From contig SAQE01000005.1 of the NCBI GenBank assembly GCA_004020545.1, forward strand, positions 124,001 to 188,000: DNA of 64,000 nucleotides. The letters are read 5' to 3'. The notes under the pieces were generated by a model that did not search any database, was not told the DNA's origin, and saw only the letters and a program-made list of their open reading frames with translations. Shown piece after piece: positions 16,565 to 26,440 of the stretch (the stretch's first letter is position 1; each line of letters starts with the position of its first letter). A program made the translations under genes and the position numbers. This stretch comes from Mesorhizobium sp. (GTDB lineage Bacteria > Pseudomonadota > Alphaproteobacteria > Rhizobiales > Rhizobiaceae).

Positions 16565-17419
16565 ATGTCCATGCCCGATCTGGCGAGCCTCGAAAAGACC
16601 ATCGAAAAGGCCTTCGAGGACCGCGATACGATTTCGACCGCGACCCGCGGCGAAACGCGCGACGCCATCCAGTCGGCGCTCGACCTGCTCGACCGCGGCG
16701 CGGTCCGCGTCGCCGAACGGCAGGACGACGGCAAGTGGCACGTCAACCAATGGCTGAAGAAGGCCGTGCTGCTCTCCTTCCGGCTGAACCCGATGGAGAT
16801 CATCAAAGGCGGCCCGGGCCAGGCGGTCTGGTGGGACAAGGTGCCGTCGAAGTTCGACGGCTGGAGCGCCGTCGATTTCGAGAAGGCCGGCTTCCGCGCC
16901 GTACCGTCCTCGGTCGTGCGCCGTTCGGCCTATGTGGCGCCGGGCGCGGTGCTGATGCCGTCCTTCGTCAATGTCGGCGCTTATGTCGATACGGGCACGA
17001 TGGTCGACACCTGGGCCTCGGTCGGCTCCTGCGCCCAGATCGGCAAGAACGTGCATCTTTCGGGCGGCGTCGGCATCGGCGGCGTGCTGGAGCCGATGCA
17101 GGCCGGCCCGACTATCATCGAGGACAATTGCTTCATCGGCGCGCGCTCGGAAGTGGTCGAAGGCTGCATCGTGCGCGAAGGCTCGGTGCTCGGCATGGGC
17201 GTGTTCATCGGCCAGTCGACCAAGATCGTCGACCGCACCACCGGCGAGGTCTTCTATGGCGAAGTGCCGGCCAATTCCGTGGTGGTCGCCGGTTCGCTGC
17301 CGGGCAAGCCGCTGCCCAATGGCGAGCCCGGCCCCAGCCTCTACTGCGCCGTCATCGTCAAGCGCGTCGACGCCAAGACCCGTTCCAAAACCTCGATCAA
17401 CGAATTGCTGCGCGATTGA
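16565..17419 (+). CDS. dapD: Tetrahydrodipicolinate N-succinyltransferase
   Basis: A 284-residue enzyme that uses succinyl-CoA to succinylate tetrahydrodipicolinate in the lysine/diaminopimelate pathway. An N-terminal helical domain (to about 100) is followed by left-handed parallel beta-helix hexapeptide repeats ([32 protein letters not shown]), and the C-terminal strand region ([16 protein letters not shown]). Length fits the family. The start ATG 16565 has GGAGC upstream. The next pathway enzyme, dapE, is 2.5 kb downstream on the same strand. Confidence 0.96.
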   Translation: MSMPDLASLEKTIEKAFEDRDTISTATRGETRDAIQSALDLLDRGAVRVAERQDDGKWHVNQWLKKAVLLSFRLNPMEIIKGGPGQAVWWDKVPSKFDGWSAVDFEKAGFRAVPSSVVRRSAYVAPGAVLMPSFVNVGAYVDTGTMVDTWASVGSCAQIGKNVHLSGGVGIGGVLEPMQAGPTIIEDNCFIGARSEVVEGCIVREGSVLGMGVFIGQSTKIVDRTTGEVFYGEVPANSVVVAGSLPGKPLPNGEPGPSLYCAVIVKRVDAKTRSKTSINELLRD

Positions 17420-17491
17420 TCTTTTCCGGAAACGGACGCACCTTCCGCCGGCGCGACGTTCCGTCGCGCTGGTTCAACACGGAGGGGCGTC

Positions 17492-17854
17492 ATGGACTGG
17501 AAGTACCTGCTGACGAGTTTCGACGGCCGCATCAACCGCGCCAAGTTCTGGGCCGGCATCGGCGTATTCATCGTCATCGCCATTGTTGCCTTCATTCTCG
17601 ACTCGATCCTCGGCACACGGTTCACCACCGCGAGCGGCGACCAGTTCGGCATCATCGGCGTCCTCGCTATGCTGGCCTCGATCTATTTCGCGATTGCGCT
17701 CTATGCCAAACGCTGGCACGACCGTAACAAGTCGGGCTGGTGGACACTGATCGGCCTCATACCCATCATCGGCGGCATCTGGCTGCTGGTCGAACTCGGC
17801 ATCCTGGAAGGCACCAGAGGCGCCAATCAATACGGACCGGACCCGCTTGCCTGA
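17492..17854 (+). CDS. DUF805 membrane protein (first of pair)
   Basis: A 120-residue protein with the DUF805 pattern: a short amphipathic start (YLLTSFDGRINRAKFWAG), three to four membrane helices, and the conserved AKRWHDRNKSGWW motif before the last helices. Function of this family is unknown. The stop overlaps the start of a second DUF805 gene (TTGCCTGA), so the two are co-translated and may form a complex. Confidence 0.85.
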   Translation: MDWKYLLTSFDGRINRAKFWAGIGVFIVIAIVAFILDSILGTRFTTASGDQFGIIGVLAMLASIYFAIALYAKRWHDRNKSGWWTLIGLIPIIGGIWLLVELGILEGTRGANQYGPDPLA

Positions 17855-18224
17855 AAAAGCAGACTTCATCTGGCTCTTCTTCAAAACCTCGGGCCGCGTC
17901 AGCCGCGCGGCCTATTTTCTCGGCGGATTGCTGGTTGCCCTCGTCCAGGCTTTCCCGCTCTACCGCTTCACGCTGGTGCCGGAAGGCTCGGCCGAGAGCA
18001 ACATGTGGTCGTTCGTCTTCTTCCTGACCTTCCTCGCGTCGCTGTGGTCGAACATCGTGCTGGCGGTGAAGCGGCTGCATGACCTCGACAAACCCGGCAT
18101 CGCGGCGCTGGTGTTGTTCGTTCCCGTCGTGTCGATCGTCGCGTTCCTGGTGCTTTGCCTGTTTCCGGGACAACCGGGGGCCAATCGCTACGGCAGCCGC
18201 ACCAACGCACCTTCCGATCGCTAG
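17847..18224 (+). CDS. DUF805 membrane protein (second of pair)
   Basis: A 125-residue DUF805 relative: GRVSRAAYFLGG near the start, three to four membrane segments and the signature VKRLHDLDKPGI. Translation appears to begin at TTG 17847, inside the end of the preceding DUF805 gene, an unusual start that relies on coupling. The next gene starts three bases after this stop. Function is unknown. Confidence 0.8.
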   Translation: MPEKADFIWLFFKTSGRVSRAAYFLGGLLVALVQAFPLYRFTLVPEGSAESNMWSFVFFLTFLASLWSNIVLAVKRLHDLDKPGIAALVLFVPVVSIVAFLVLCLFPGQPGANRYGSRTNAPSDR

Positions 18225-18226
18225 TC

Positions 18227-18727
18227 ATGCGCTACCGCACCCTTGATCCGGAGCTGATCATCGAGACCGCCGAAAGGCTGGAGGAGCGCATCGGCGAGCG
18301 TTTCCCGGAAGCGGGCCTGCGCGGCGTCGCCGGGGAGCTGGTGTCGCTGTCGCGCGACCTGGCGAGGGCCGCCAAGGAACTGGAAGCGCCGATCTGGTGG
18401 CTGCGCACCCTGATAGTCGGCGCGTTCGTCGCCGGCGTCCTGGTGTTCCTGTTCGTCGGCACCGTCCTGCCGCTCGACCGCATTTCGGGAGCCGACGACG
18501 CCGTGCAGTCGGTGCAGGGCATCGAGGCGACGATCAACACGGTCATCCTGGCGGTGCTTGGCTTCCTGGCGCTGATCAGCACCGAGGAGAGGATCAAGAT
18601 CGCGGCGCTGTTCGCGCAATCGGTCAATGACGACGTGGTCGTCGACGGCGTCAACGACATCGAAAACCTGAGCTCGAACCTGTCGCGCAAGATCTGGCAG
18701 AAGATCACGCTGATCGAGAACCGTTAG
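18227..18727 (+). CDS. Two-helix membrane protein of unknown function
   Basis: A 166-residue protein: a polar N-terminal 60 residues with charged helices (ELIIETAERLEERIGERF), two hydrophobic helices at about 65-90 and 110-130, and a charged C-terminal helix ending in KIWQKITLIENR. It starts three bases after the DUF805 stop, so it is the third gene of that operon. I do not recognise a named family, though the arrangement is common in rhizobia. Confidence 0.8.
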   Translation: MRYRTLDPELIIETAERLEERIGERFPEAGLRGVAGELVSLSRDLARAAKELEAPIWWLRTLIVGAFVAGVLVFLFVGTVLPLDRISGADDAVQSVQGIEATINTVILAVLGFLALISTEERIKIAALFAQSVNDDVVVDGVNDIENLSSNLSRKIWQKITLIENR

Positions 18728-18825
18728 AGCGGTTCACCGTTTCACGGAAACGCTGAACCGCTCTTTCTCTTTGTGTTTACGCAATTCCGGACGGAAAACC
18801 GTTACACACTTTTCCTGGAATTGCG
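18726..18825. repeat. Two-hairpin dispersed palindromic repeat
   Basis: First hairpin 18726-18764: AGAGCGGTTCA pairs with TGAACCGCTCT. A linker CTCTTTGTGTTTAC is followed by a second hairpin 18781-18824: GCAATTCC and GGAATTGC around CGGAAAACCGTTACACACTT. Another well-preserved copy is at 30118. It sits between convergent stops and overlaps both, so it may end transcription from both sides. Confidence 0.85.
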
Positions 18826-19839
18826 CTAGACCTTGTCCGGCGTCAATCCCGGCGGGCCGCGCTTTTCCGCTTCCGCCTGACGCACCAGCGCCGCGACGCG
18901 CTCGATCGTCGGCGCCGGCGTGCCCGTCCGTTTCGCCAGACTGAGCACCGCACCCTGCAATTCGTCGATCTCGGTCGGGCGGCCGCGCTCGAGATCGTCC
19001 CACATCGAGGAGTGCGCTTGCGGATCGATCGCCAGCATGCGCCGCGCCAGAAGTCCGAACAGCCAGTCGGGCAGCCTCAGCACTTTCGGCAGCAACGACG
19101 GCGGCGGGCCGGCGATCCGCGCCGGCGCGATGCCAGCGGCCTTCATCGCGGCTAGCGCCTCGTCGATCTGGCGGGCCAAGATGACGCGCCAGCGGCGGTC
19201 GGCCAGCTCGCGCGCCAGCGGCAGGTCGGAGAGCGCCACAAGCGCGTTGTTGAGGTTCATCAACAGCTTGCTCCACAGAACCGCCTTCATGTCGGAATGG
19301 GCCTCGACCCCAAGCCCTTCGACGTCGAGCAGGCCAGCGAGACCGTCCACCCCATCCTCGACCATAACCTTGCCGTCGCTCGCGCGATGGACCCGAAACG
19401 GCGTCTCGCCATCGGGCGACTGCACGACGTTGAACGGCACCATGCCGGCAAGCACGCGCCGTGACGGGAGTTCGGCCCGCAACTTGTCCGCATTGCCGAC
19501 TCCGTTCTGCAGGCTGACCACAATGGCATCGGGACCGGCATGAGCCGCAACAAGCGCCGCCATCTCCTCGGTCGCGCCGCTCTTCACCGAGACGAGAACG
19601 ATATTGGCGTTGCGCAGCGCCATCGCGGGATCGTCGGTGACCGCGAGCGCCTCGGGGTCGATGCGGCGATCGCGGCCGTCGAGATCGCTGATCCGAAGCC
19701 CATCCTCGCGCATGGCCTCGACGATGCGGCCGCGTCCCAGGAAATTCACCCTTCGCCCAGCGAGCGCCAGGCAGCCGCCGACATAGCAGCCGATGCTGCC
19801 GGCGCCGGCAATCGCGATCGTCTTTGCTGCATTGGCCAT
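18826..19839 (-). CDS. panE: 2-dehydropantoate 2-reductase
   Basis: A 337-residue NADPH-dependent ketopantoate reductase (pantothenate synthesis). The nucleotide site is IAIAGAGSIGCYVGG at the start; SVKSGATEE and VVSLQNGVGN are typical of the family; the catalytic Lys is in the segment AVLWSKLLMNLNNAL. ATG 19839 is preceded by AGGAGGGGG. An upstream frame to 19911 is not needed. Some PanE paralogs act on other 2-keto acids; no panB or panC is nearby, so the role is fairly but not fully certain. Confidence 0.85.
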   Translation of the reverse strand: MANAAKTIAIAGAGSIGCYVGGCLALAGRRVNFLGRGRIVEAMREDGLRISDLDGRDRRIDPEALAVTDDPAMALRNANIVLVSVKSGATEEMAALVAAHAGPDAIVVSLQNGVGNADKLRAELPSRRVLAGMVPFNVVQSPDGETPFRVHRASDGKVMVEDGVDGLAGLLDVEGLGVEAHSDMKAVLWSKLLMNLNNALVALSDLPLARELADRRWRVILARQIDEALAAMKAAGIAPARIAGPPPSLLPKVLRLPDWLFGLLARRMLAIDPQAHSSMWDDLERGRPTEIDELQGAVLSLAKRTGTPAPTIERVAALVRQAEAEKRGPPGLTPDKV

Positions 19840-19955
19840 GCGATCACCCCCTCCTGGCTCGCAACTATACGACATGACAACCATATTGTCGGCGGCATTG
19901 CCGACGATCATCTGCCGGCGTGACAGACCTACTGCTTTCGACTATCGCTTTGCCC

Positions 19956-21155
19956 ATGAAGTTGCCGACCGACCCCGCCCGGAACCTTGCCGCCCTGATC
20001 CGCTGCCCTTCCGTGACGCCCGCCGAGGGCGGCGCGCTGCGGGCGCTTGAGGATATGCTGAAGCCGCTCGGCTTCTCGGTCGAGCGGCCGGTGTTCTCGG
20101 AAGACGGCACGCCGGACATCGAAAACCTCTATGCGCGCCGCTCGGGCAACGGCCCGCATCTGATGTTTGCCGGCCACACCGACGTCGTGCCGGTCGGCGA
20201 CGAGGCGGCCTGGACGCATCCGCCCTTTGCCGCCGAGATCGCCAATGGCGAGATGTACGGGCGCGGTGCCGTCGACATGAAGGGCGGCATCGCCTGCTTC
20301 ATCGCCGCGGTGGCGCGCCATGTCGACAAGAATGGCGGGCCGAAAGGCTCGGTGTCGCTGCTGATCACCGGCGACGAGGAGGGGCCGGCCATCAACGGCA
20401 CGACGAAGCTCCTCGATTGGGCGGCCGCCAAGGGCGAGAAATGGGACGCCTCGATCGTCGGCGAGCCGACCAATCCGGACACGCTCGGCGACATGATCAA
20501 GATCGGCCGGCGCGGCTCGCTCTCCGGCAGCGTCATCGTCAATGGCCGCCAGGGCCACGCCGCCTATCCGCAGCTTGCCGACAACCCGGTGCGCGGGCTG
20601 ATGAGCCTGGTCGATGCGCTGCTTCATCCGGTGTTCGACAAGGGAACGAGGGATTTCCAGCCGACCAATTTGGAGGTGACGTCGATCGATGTCGGCAATC
20701 CGGCGACCAACGTCATTCCGGCCAAGGCCACCGCCACGTTCAACATCCGCTTCAACGACACTTGGGATGCCGAAACGATCCAGGCCGAGATCCACAACCG
20801 GCTCGACCAGGCGGCCGGGCGAAAGAAATACCGGCCCGGCAAGAAGACCCCGGTCGACTATGAGCTTGTCTGGCGCGACCGCCCGAGCCATGTCTTCCTC
20901 ACCCGCGACGAAAAGCTGATCGACACGATGAGCACGTCGGTTGCGGCCGTGGTCGGCAAGACGCCGGCGCTTTCGACCTCAGGCGGCACGTCGGATGCAC
21001 GCTTCATCAAGGATTACTGCCCGGTGGTCGAGTTCGGCCTGGTCGGCAAGACCATGCACATGGTCGATGAGCGCGTGGCGCTTGCCGACCTCGAGACGCT
21101 GACCCAAATCTACGAACGTTTCATCGAAGACTGGTTCGGACAGGGCCTCGCGTGA
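19956..21155 (+). CDS. dapE: Succinyl-diaminopimelate desuccinylase
   Basis: A 399-residue M20 family metallopeptidase that removes succinate from N-succinyl-LL-diaminopimelate. Metal ligands appear in order: His in [10 protein letters not shown], bridging Asp in [10 protein letters not shown], Glu-Glu in ITGDEEGPA, Glu in IVGEPTNP, and His in [17 protein letters not shown] is the family C-terminal signature. ATG 19956 gives the usual N-terminus; GTG 19920 would extend it. It is co-directional with dapD upstream. Confidence 0.93.
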   Translation: MKLPTDPARNLAALIRCPSVTPAEGGALRALEDMLKPLGFSVERPVFSEDGTPDIENLYARRSGNGPHLMFAGHTDVVPVGDEAAWTHPPFAAEIANGEMYGRGAVDMKGGIACFIAAVARHVDKNGGPKGSVSLLITGDEEGPAINGTTKLLDWAAAKGEKWDASIVGEPTNPDTLGDMIKIGRRGSLSGSVIVNGRQGHAAYPQLADNPVRGLMSLVDALLHPVFDKGTRDFQPTNLEVTSIDVGNPATNVIPAKATATFNIRFNDTWDAETIQAEIHNRLDQAAGRKKYRPGKKTPVDYELVWRDRPSHVFLTRDEKLIDTMSTSVAAVVGKTPALSTSGGTSDARFIKDYCPVVEFGLVGKTMHMVDERVALADLETLTQIYERFIEDWFGQGLA

Positions 21156-21763
21156 CCATGCTTTCGGCGGACGAAACCTATGCTTCGCTGGCCGGCGCCT
21201 GGCGATTGATGTTCGGCAAGGCCGACGGGCTGCGCATGCTCGATCTGTCGGCGGACGGTTTCTGGAACTCCTTCTTCGGTATCGTCGTGGCGTTGCCGGC
21301 TCTGATCGTCGGCTGGGTCGGCATCGCCAACGAGATCGGCGATCCGAACGCTTTCGCCGGCCGGCTCGGCATGCTGCTCAAGCTGGCGACGGTCGATATC
21401 GGCTCCTGGGTGCTGCCGCTGGTGGCGCTTGCGCTGGTCGCGCCGCGCGCCGGCATCGGCGGACGTTTCGTCCACTATGTCGTCGCCTCCAACTGGGCCT
21501 CGGCAATCATCGCCTGGCTGATGCTGCCTTCGGCGCTGCTCAGGCTGTTCCTGCCTTCGACCAACGAAGTCAGCGGACTCGTCTCGCTGCTTCTGTTCGC
21601 GCTGTCGATGGTGCTGACCTGGCGCATGACCAACGCGACGATCGGCAAGGGAGCGGCGGTCGGCACCGTGGTGTTTGCCGGCATGTTCGTGGCCTCCCTG
21701 CTCGTCCTGTTCGGGCTGCAGGCTCTGCTCGGCATCGACATACCGAACGGCGCAAGGGGTTAG
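21152..21763 (+). CDS. Five-helix membrane protein, unknown
   Basis: A 203-residue integral membrane protein with about five hydrophobic helices (around 45-70, 85-105, 115-135, 145-165, 170-195). Its GTG start overlaps the dapE stop (GTGA), so it is translationally coupled to dapE; ATG 21158 is an alternative. Yip1-like folds have a similar helix count, but no signature is visible. Its conserved place after dapE in rhizobia is from memory and not provable here. Confidence 0.75.
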   Translation: MTMLSADETYASLAGAWRLMFGKADGLRMLDLSADGFWNSFFGIVVALPALIVGWVGIANEIGDPNAFAGRLGMLLKLATVDIGSWVLPLVALALVAPRAGIGGRFVHYVVASNWASAIIAWLMLPSALLRLFLPSTNEVSGLVSLLLFALSMVLTWRMTNATIGKGAAVGTVVFAGMFVASLLVLFGLQALLGIDIPNGARG

Positions 21764-22548
21764 GTCTCAGCGTCCTCTGCCAAGACGGGCTTCCCAGCCG
21801 TCGCCGGATAATCCACCCCGACCAAAAACAGCCCGTCTGGCGGGGCGACCTGGCCGCAGGCGGCGCGGTCGCGCGCTTCGAGCGCTGCCTTGAGATCGGC
21901 GGCGCTCCAGGAGCCGTCGCCGACACGCCGCAAGGAGCCGACCATCGAGCGCACCTGGTTGTGCAGGAAGGAGCGCGCCGAGGTCCTTACCTCGATGAGA
22001 TCGCCGGCGCGGCCGACGTCGAGACGCGCCAGCGTGCGGACCGGGCTTTCAGCCTGGCACTGGGTAGAGCGGAAGGTGGTGAAGTCGTGCCGCCCGAGCA
22101 GCACCTTCGCCGCCTCGTGCATGGCCTCGGCATCGAGCCGCTTCGGCACCCACCAGACCTTGCCCTTCTCCAACGCGGAAGGCGCGCGGCGGTTGAGGAT
22201 GCGGTAGAGATAGTGGCGGCCGGTGGCCGAAAAACGCGCGTCGAAATCGTCGGCGACGATGGCCGCCTTCAAGATGGCGATGCGCGCTCCGGCTGCCTGC
22301 AGATGGGCGTTGACGGCATCGCGCACCTTGTCGCCCGCCCAGGCTTTGGCGAGATCGACATGCGCCACCTGGGCGGTGGCGTGCACGCCGGCATCGGTGC
22401 GGCCGGCGGCACGCAATCTTACCTCTTCGCCGCAGAATTTTGCGATCGCCTGCTCGATCGCCTGCTGCACCGAAGGCTGGTCCGCCTGATGCTGCCAGCC
22501 GGCGAACTGGCTGCCGTCATATTCGATATCGAGCCGAAAACGCGGCAT
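21760..22548 (-). CDS. truA: tRNA pseudouridine(38-40) synthase
   Basis: A 262-residue Tru[18 protein letters not shown] at the start, catalytic Asp in [15 protein letters not shown], and the C-terminal block [17 protein letters not shown]. It isomerises uridines 38-40 of the tRNA anticodon arm. It is the last gene of a leftward run def-fmt-GNAT-truA, separated from the GNAT gene by a palindromic repeat. The convergent membrane-protein stop overlaps its own by four bases. Confidence 0.95.
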   Translation of the reverse strand: MPRFRLDIEYDGSQFAGWQHQADQPSVQQAIEQAIAKFCGEEVRLRAAGRTDAGVHATAQVAHVDLAKAWAGDKVRDAVNAHLQAAGARIAILKAAIVADDFDARFSATGRHYLYRILNRRAPSALEKGKVWWVPKRLDAEAMHEAAKVLLGRHDFTTFRSTQCQAESPVRTLARLDVGRAGDLIEVRTSARSFLHNQVRSMVGSLRRVGDGSWSAADLKAALEARDRAACGQVAPPDGLFLVGVDYPATAGKPVLAEDAET

Positions 22549-22595
22549 GTTCAGACAACTGCCTGCGATCGGGACGAGGCCTTGTCTTTTCGGTT

Positions 22596-22665
22596 GAGCA
22601 TGATCTTTCCCGAAAACCGGTTCCCACTTTTCGCGGACGCGGACCTTCGGTTCGGGATCATGCTC
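22596..22665. repeat. Palindromic repeat inside the fmt-truA run
   Basis: GAGCATGATC (22596-22605) pairs with GATCATGCTC (22656-22665); within lies the core CCCGAAAACCGG TTCCCACTTTTCGCGG with a second small stem. It ends on the stop codon of the acetyltransferase gene. It shares the core of the copies at 10250, 38645 and 47553. A hairpin here could lower truA expression relative to fmt. Confidence 0.8.
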
Positions 22666-23171
22666 TAGGCGGCGAGCGCGGTGAAGGCCGAAGCGTAGAC
22701 CAGTCTGCCGGTCTCGGGCGCGTCGCCCCAGGCCAGCGCCTGCAGCGCTTCGCCCTGGTACTCGCTCTCGAACTTCTCGGCGCGGGCATGGGCGTAACCG
22801 AAGCGGCCGTAATAGGCCGGATCGCCGAGCACCACGGCCAGCGTCTCGCCGGCTTCCTTGAGGCGGACATGCGCCTCGCGGATCAGCGCGCCGCCAATGC
22901 CTGTGCCATGGAAGGACGGCTCGACCGCCAGCGGCGCCAGCGCCAGCGCCGGAAAGCGCTTGCCGCCGTTCTGCACGAAAAGCCTGGAAAACAGGATATG
23001 GCCGACGACCTGGCCGTCTTCTTCCGCGACCAGCTCGACGACGGTGTCGCCGCCGGCGACCAGCGCGTCGACCAGGCCGGCCTCGGCCCGCTGGCCGAAG
23101 GCATGCTCTTCGACGAGGCGGATCGCCTCGCGATCTCGCGGCGTCGCCGCGCGTATCGACATCATGCTCAT
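22665..23171 (-). CDS. GNAT family N-acetyltransferase
   Basis: A 168-residue GNAT domain protein. Acetyl-CoA binding is indicated by [22 protein letters not shown], and [10 protein letters not shown] is common in the YhbS-like subgroup. Its ATG overlaps the fmt stop by four bases, so it is co-translated with fmt. The substrate is unknown. Confidence 0.88.
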   Translation of the reverse strand: MSMMSIRAATPRDREAIRLVEEHAFGQRAEAGLVDALVAGGDTVVELVAEEDGQVVGHILFSRLFVQNGGKRFPALALAPLAVEPSFHGTGIGGALIREAHVRLKEAGETLAVVLGDPAYYGRFGYAHARAEKFESEYQGEALQALAWGDAPETGRLVYASAFTALAA

Positions 23172-24103
23172 GTGAGTTTCGTTCCTTTTTCGATCTTGGC
23201 CCCGCGCAAAAACTCCAGCGCGGCGGCGGGCCTTCCGCCCGCCCGTTGAACTTCGACCAACCTGACCGCGCCCGACCCGCAGGCGACCGTCAGCCGGTCA
23301 TCGAGAATTCCTCCCGACTCGCCGACGCCATCGGAAAGCGTCGAGCGAAGCAGTTTCAGCCGCTCCATGCGGCCGCCAATTTCGACCTCGCACCATGCGC
23401 CCGGAAAGGGCGAGAGGCCGCGGATGTGATTGTGGACTTCGCCGGCAGGCCGCGTCCAGTCTACGCGTGTCTCCGATTTATCGATTTTTCGGGCATAGGT
23501 CACCCCTTCCGTCGCCTGTTGGGTAAATGTCAGACAATTTATCCCCAACTGCGCGAGTGCTTGCACCATCAGCGAGGCGCCTTGAGCCATCAGGCGGTCA
23601 TGCAGCTCGCCGGCGGTCATATCGGGTCCGATGGCGCATTTTTCAACCAATGCCACCGGACCGGTGTCCAAACCTTCTTCCATGCGCATGACCATCATGC
23701 CGGTCTCGGCATCGCCGGCCATGATGGCGCGCTGGATGGGAGCAGCACCGCGCCAACGCGGCAAAAGTGAGGCATGGCCGTTGAGGCACCCCAGCCTGGT
23801 TGCCTCCAAAACGGGCTTCGGCAGGAGCAGGCCATAGGCGACGACCACGGCGACGTCGGCATGCAAGGCGGCAAAAGCCTGCTGCTCGGCCTCGCCTTTC
23901 AGCGACGTCGGCGTCCGCACCTCGAGGCCGAGCCGCTCCGCCTCGCGCTGCACCGGCGAGGGCGTCAGTTCCAGCCCGCGCCGGCCGGCGGCGCGCGGCG
24001 GCTGGGTATAAACGGCGGCGATGTCATGCCCGGCCTCGGCGATCGCGCTGAGCGTCGGCACGGAAAAATCCGGCGTGCCCATGAAGATGACGCGAAGGGG
24101 CAT
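23168..24103 (-). CDS. fmt: Methionyl-tRNA formyltransferase
   Basis: A 311-residue enzyme that formylates initiator Met-tRNA using 10-formyltetrahydrofolate. The N-terminus [15 protein letters not shown], the catalytic segment [23 protein letters not shown] (Asn, His; later Asp in [14 protein letters not shown]) and the C-terminal RNA-binding domain are all present. It follows def by five bases, the standard pairing, since Def removes the formyl group that Fmt adds. Confidence 0.97.
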   Translation of the reverse strand: MPLRVIFMGTPDFSVPTLSAIAEAGHDIAAVYTQPPRAAGRRGLELTPSPVQREAERLGLEVRTPTSLKGEAEQQAFAALHADVAVVVAYGLLLPKPVLEATRLGCLNGHASLLPRWRGAAPIQRAIMAGDAETGMMVMRMEEGLDTGPVALVEKCAIGPDMTAGELHDRLMAQGASLMVQALAQLGINCLTFTQQATEGVTYARKIDKSETRVDWTRPAGEVHNHIRGLSPFPGAWCEVEIGGRMERLKLLRSTLSDGVGESGGILDDRLTVACGSGAVRLVEVQRAGGRPAAALEFLRGAKIEKGTKLT

Positions 24104-24108
24104 GACCC

Positions 24109-24639
24109 CTAGCCCACCATCCTGCCGGGCGCCTTCTCCTTGGCGAGCTTCTTGAATTTCTTCACCACCATGTCGCGCTTCAGCTTCGAAATATGGTCGA
24201 TGAAGAGAATGCCGTTGAGATGGTCGATCTCGTGCTGTAGGCAGGTCGCCATCAGGCCTTCGGCCTCAATCTCCTGCAGCTTGCCGTCGCGGTCGAGATA
24301 TTTCACGCGCACCGCGGCGGGGCGCTCGACCTCGGCGTAGTAGTCGGGGATCGACAGACAGCCTTCCTCGTAGACCGAACGCTGGTCCGAGCTTACGAGG
24401 ATTTCCGGATTGATGAAGACATGCGGCGCCGGCGGCTCGCCCTCCTTGGCAAGGTCGATGACCAGCAAGCGCCGCGGCTCGCCGACCTGGATCGCGGCCA
24501 GCCCGATGCCCGGCGCGTCATACATGGTCTCGAGCATGTCGTCGGCGAGCCTGCGCAAATCGCCGTCGACGCGCTCGACCGGTTTGGAAACCTGGCGCAG
24601 GATCGGATCGGGAAGGATGATGAGCGGCTTGATCGACAT
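24109..24639 (-). CDS. def: Peptide deformylase
   Basis: A 176-residue metalloprotease that removes formyl from nascent proteins. The three family motifs are [26 protein letters not shown] (metal Cys) and [14 protein letters not shown] (metal His pair with catalytic Glu). It is the first gene of the leftward def-fmt-GNAT-truA run; its promoter should lie in the 103-base gap to the divergent rmuC. Confidence 0.97.
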   Translation of the reverse strand: MSIKPLIILPDPILRQVSKPVERVDGDLRRLADDMLETMYDAPGIGLAAIQVGEPRRLLVIDLAKEGEPPAPHVFINPEILVSSDQRSVYEEGCLSIPDYYAEVERPAAVRVKYLDRDGKLQEIEAEGLMATCLQHEIDHLNGILFIDHISKLKRDMVVKKFKKLAKEKAPGRMVG

Positions 24640-24742
24640 GGCGTCTCACCTAAGACCTCGTTGGAAAAGCGTCAACCGGGGCGACGTCGACCTGTTCACG
24701 TTTTGATCTGTGCCAGCGGGCCGAATCGGCTATGCTGCCGGC

Positions 24743-25996
24743 ATGAACGACATGACATCCATCCTTTCGCAACCGGTCGCGCGGCTCGGCGCCACCACGA
24801 TCACGCTCGGTGAAGCACTCGGTTTCGGCGCGGTGCTGCTGCTGGTATTGTTCCTGGCGCTCATCGTCGCCTTGTGGCGCGCGGGAAAAGCGCGCGCGGA
24901 GGCGGCGGCCGAAGCGGCCGACCATGCGCGCGACACCGAGGCCCGCATGGCCGACATCCTGCAGGCGCAGGCCGAGATGCAAGGCCGCATGGGCGCGATC
25001 GCCGAAGTGTTCGGCGCCAGGCAGGCCGAGCTTACCCAGTCGCTTGGCCAGAGGCTCGACGCCATGACCGGCCGCCTTGGCCAGACCATGGCCGAGCAGA
25101 CCAAGTCGACGCATGAGAGCCTGGCCAAGCTGCAGGAGCGGCTGGCGGTGATCGACACCGCGCAGGGCAACATCCAGTCTTTAGCCGGCCAGGTCGTGCA
25201 GCTGCAGGCGATCCTCTCCAACAAGCAGACGCGCGGCGCCTTCGGCCAGGCGCGCATGGAGGCGATCGTCGCCGACGGCCTGCCGCACGGCGCCTACGAA
25301 TTCCAGGCGGGTCTGTCGAACGGCAGCCGGCCCGACTGCCTGGTGCGGATGCCCAACGGCGCGCCGATGCTTGCCATCGACGCCAAGTTTCCGCTGGAAG
25401 CCTGGAACGCCATCCGCGCCGCCGAGGGCGCCGAGCTGCAGAAGGCCGCCGCGCAGGCGTTCCGGCGCGACATCGAGGTGCATATCCGCGATATCGCCGA
25501 AAAATACCTGATCCAGGGCGAGACGCAGGACACCGCCTTCATGTTCGTGCCGTCGGAATCGGTGTTCGCCGAGATCCACGAGAATTTCGAGGCCGTGGTG
25601 CAGAAGGCACATCGCGCCCGCGTCGTCATCGTCTCGCCGTCGCTCCTGATGCTGTCGATCCAGGTCATCCAGGCGATCCTGAAGGACGCCCGCATGCGCG
25701 AGCAGGCGCATCTGATCCAGGGCGAGGTCATCCGCCTGATGGAAGACGTGGCGCGCGTCGACGAGCGCGTGCGCCGGCTGCAGACGCATTTCGGCCAGGC
25801 GGCCAAGGATATCGACGACATCCTCGTCTCGACATCGAAGGTCACCAAGCGCGGTCAGAAGATCGAGGCGCTGGAGTTCGCCGAAAGCGAAGCCGAGCCG
25901 CCGCGCGGGGGCGCGCCGAGGATCGAGCCCGGCGCGCGGGTGGCGGACTCCAAGACGGGCCAGCTCAGGCTGCGCGTCGTCGAAGGCGACGACTGA
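24743..25996 (+). CDS. rmuC: RmuC family protein
   Basis: A 417-residue protein with one N-terminal membrane helix (about 22-45), a long coiled coil (Ala-, Glu- and Arg-rich, about 45-145) and the RmuC nuclease-like domain (SRPDCLVRMPNGAPMLAIDAKFPLEAW; FVPSESVFAEIHENF; SPSLLMLSIQVI). RmuC limits inversions at inverted repeats and belongs to a restriction-endonuclease-like fold. It is notable in a genome rich in palindromes. ATG 24743 was chosen over 24710 as the common start; MNDM shows no strong site. Confidence 0.9.
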   Translation: MNDMTSILSQPVARLGATTITLGEALGFGAVLLLVLFLALIVALWRAGKARAEAAAEAADHARDTEARMADILQAQAEMQGRMGAIAEVFGARQAELTQSLGQRLDAMTGRLGQTMAEQTKSTHESLAKLQERLAVIDTAQGNIQSLAGQVVQLQAILSNKQTRGAFGQARMEAIVADGLPHGAYEFQAGLSNGSRPDCLVRMPNGAPMLAIDAKFPLEAWNAIRAAEGAELQKAAAQAFRRDIEVHIRDIAEKYLIQGETQDTAFMFVPSESVFAEIHENFEAVVQKAHRARVVIVSPSLLMLSIQVIQAILKDARMREQAHLIQGEVIRLMEDVARVDERVRRLQTHFGQAAKDIDDILVSTSKVTKRGQKIEALEFAESEAEPPRGGAPRIEPGARVADSKTGQLRLRVVEGDD

Positions 25997-25999
25997 GCC

Positions 26000-26404
26000 C
26001 TACTGCTCCTCTATGACCCTCGTGCCCTCGAATTCCGGCAGCCAGTGCAGCGCGGAGCGATGCCAGTATTGCGTCCTCGGCACCAGCTGGTCGCGCTGGC
26101 GCGCCGTGCCGGTCCTGATGCCGTAGACCTTCGGGCCGTCGCCGACGGACGTGGCGTAAAGATGCGAGCCGCACTCGCCGCAAAAGCCCTGTGCCCGCTT
26201 GGCGCCGCTCGACCCGGTCTTGATGTAGACCTTGGGCTCGCCCTTGGTGATGCGGTAATCCTCCTCCGGCACGCGCACGGTGACGCGAAACGCCGTGCCG
26301 GTGAGCTGCTGGCAATCCGTGCAGTGGCAGATCGAGGTCTTCTCGGGATCGACCTCCGCCTCATAGGTGATGGCGCCGCAATGGCACCCGCCGTCGATTT
26401 TCAT
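26000..26404 (-). CDS. GFA family (Mss4-like fold) protein
   Basis: A 134-residue protein with the zinc-binding pattern of the glutathione-dependent formaldehyde-activating enzyme family: GGCHCGAITYEAEV, ICHCTDCQQLTGTAF and GFCGECGSHLYA. Most members have no proven activity; the founding Gfa function has been disputed. The start ATG 26404 has GGAAGGAAGG. It ends three bases after the convergent rmuC stop. Confidence 0.9.
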   Translation of the reverse strand: MKIDGGCHCGAITYEAEVDPEKTSICHCTDCQQLTGTAFRVTVRVPEEDYRITKGEPKVYIKTGSSGAKRAQGFCGECGSHLYATSVGDGPKVYGIRTGTARQRDQLVPRTQYWHRSALHWLPEFEGTRVIEEQ

Positions 26405-26440
26405 CGGCCTTCCTTCCCTGAAATGCTGGCTGCGCAAAGC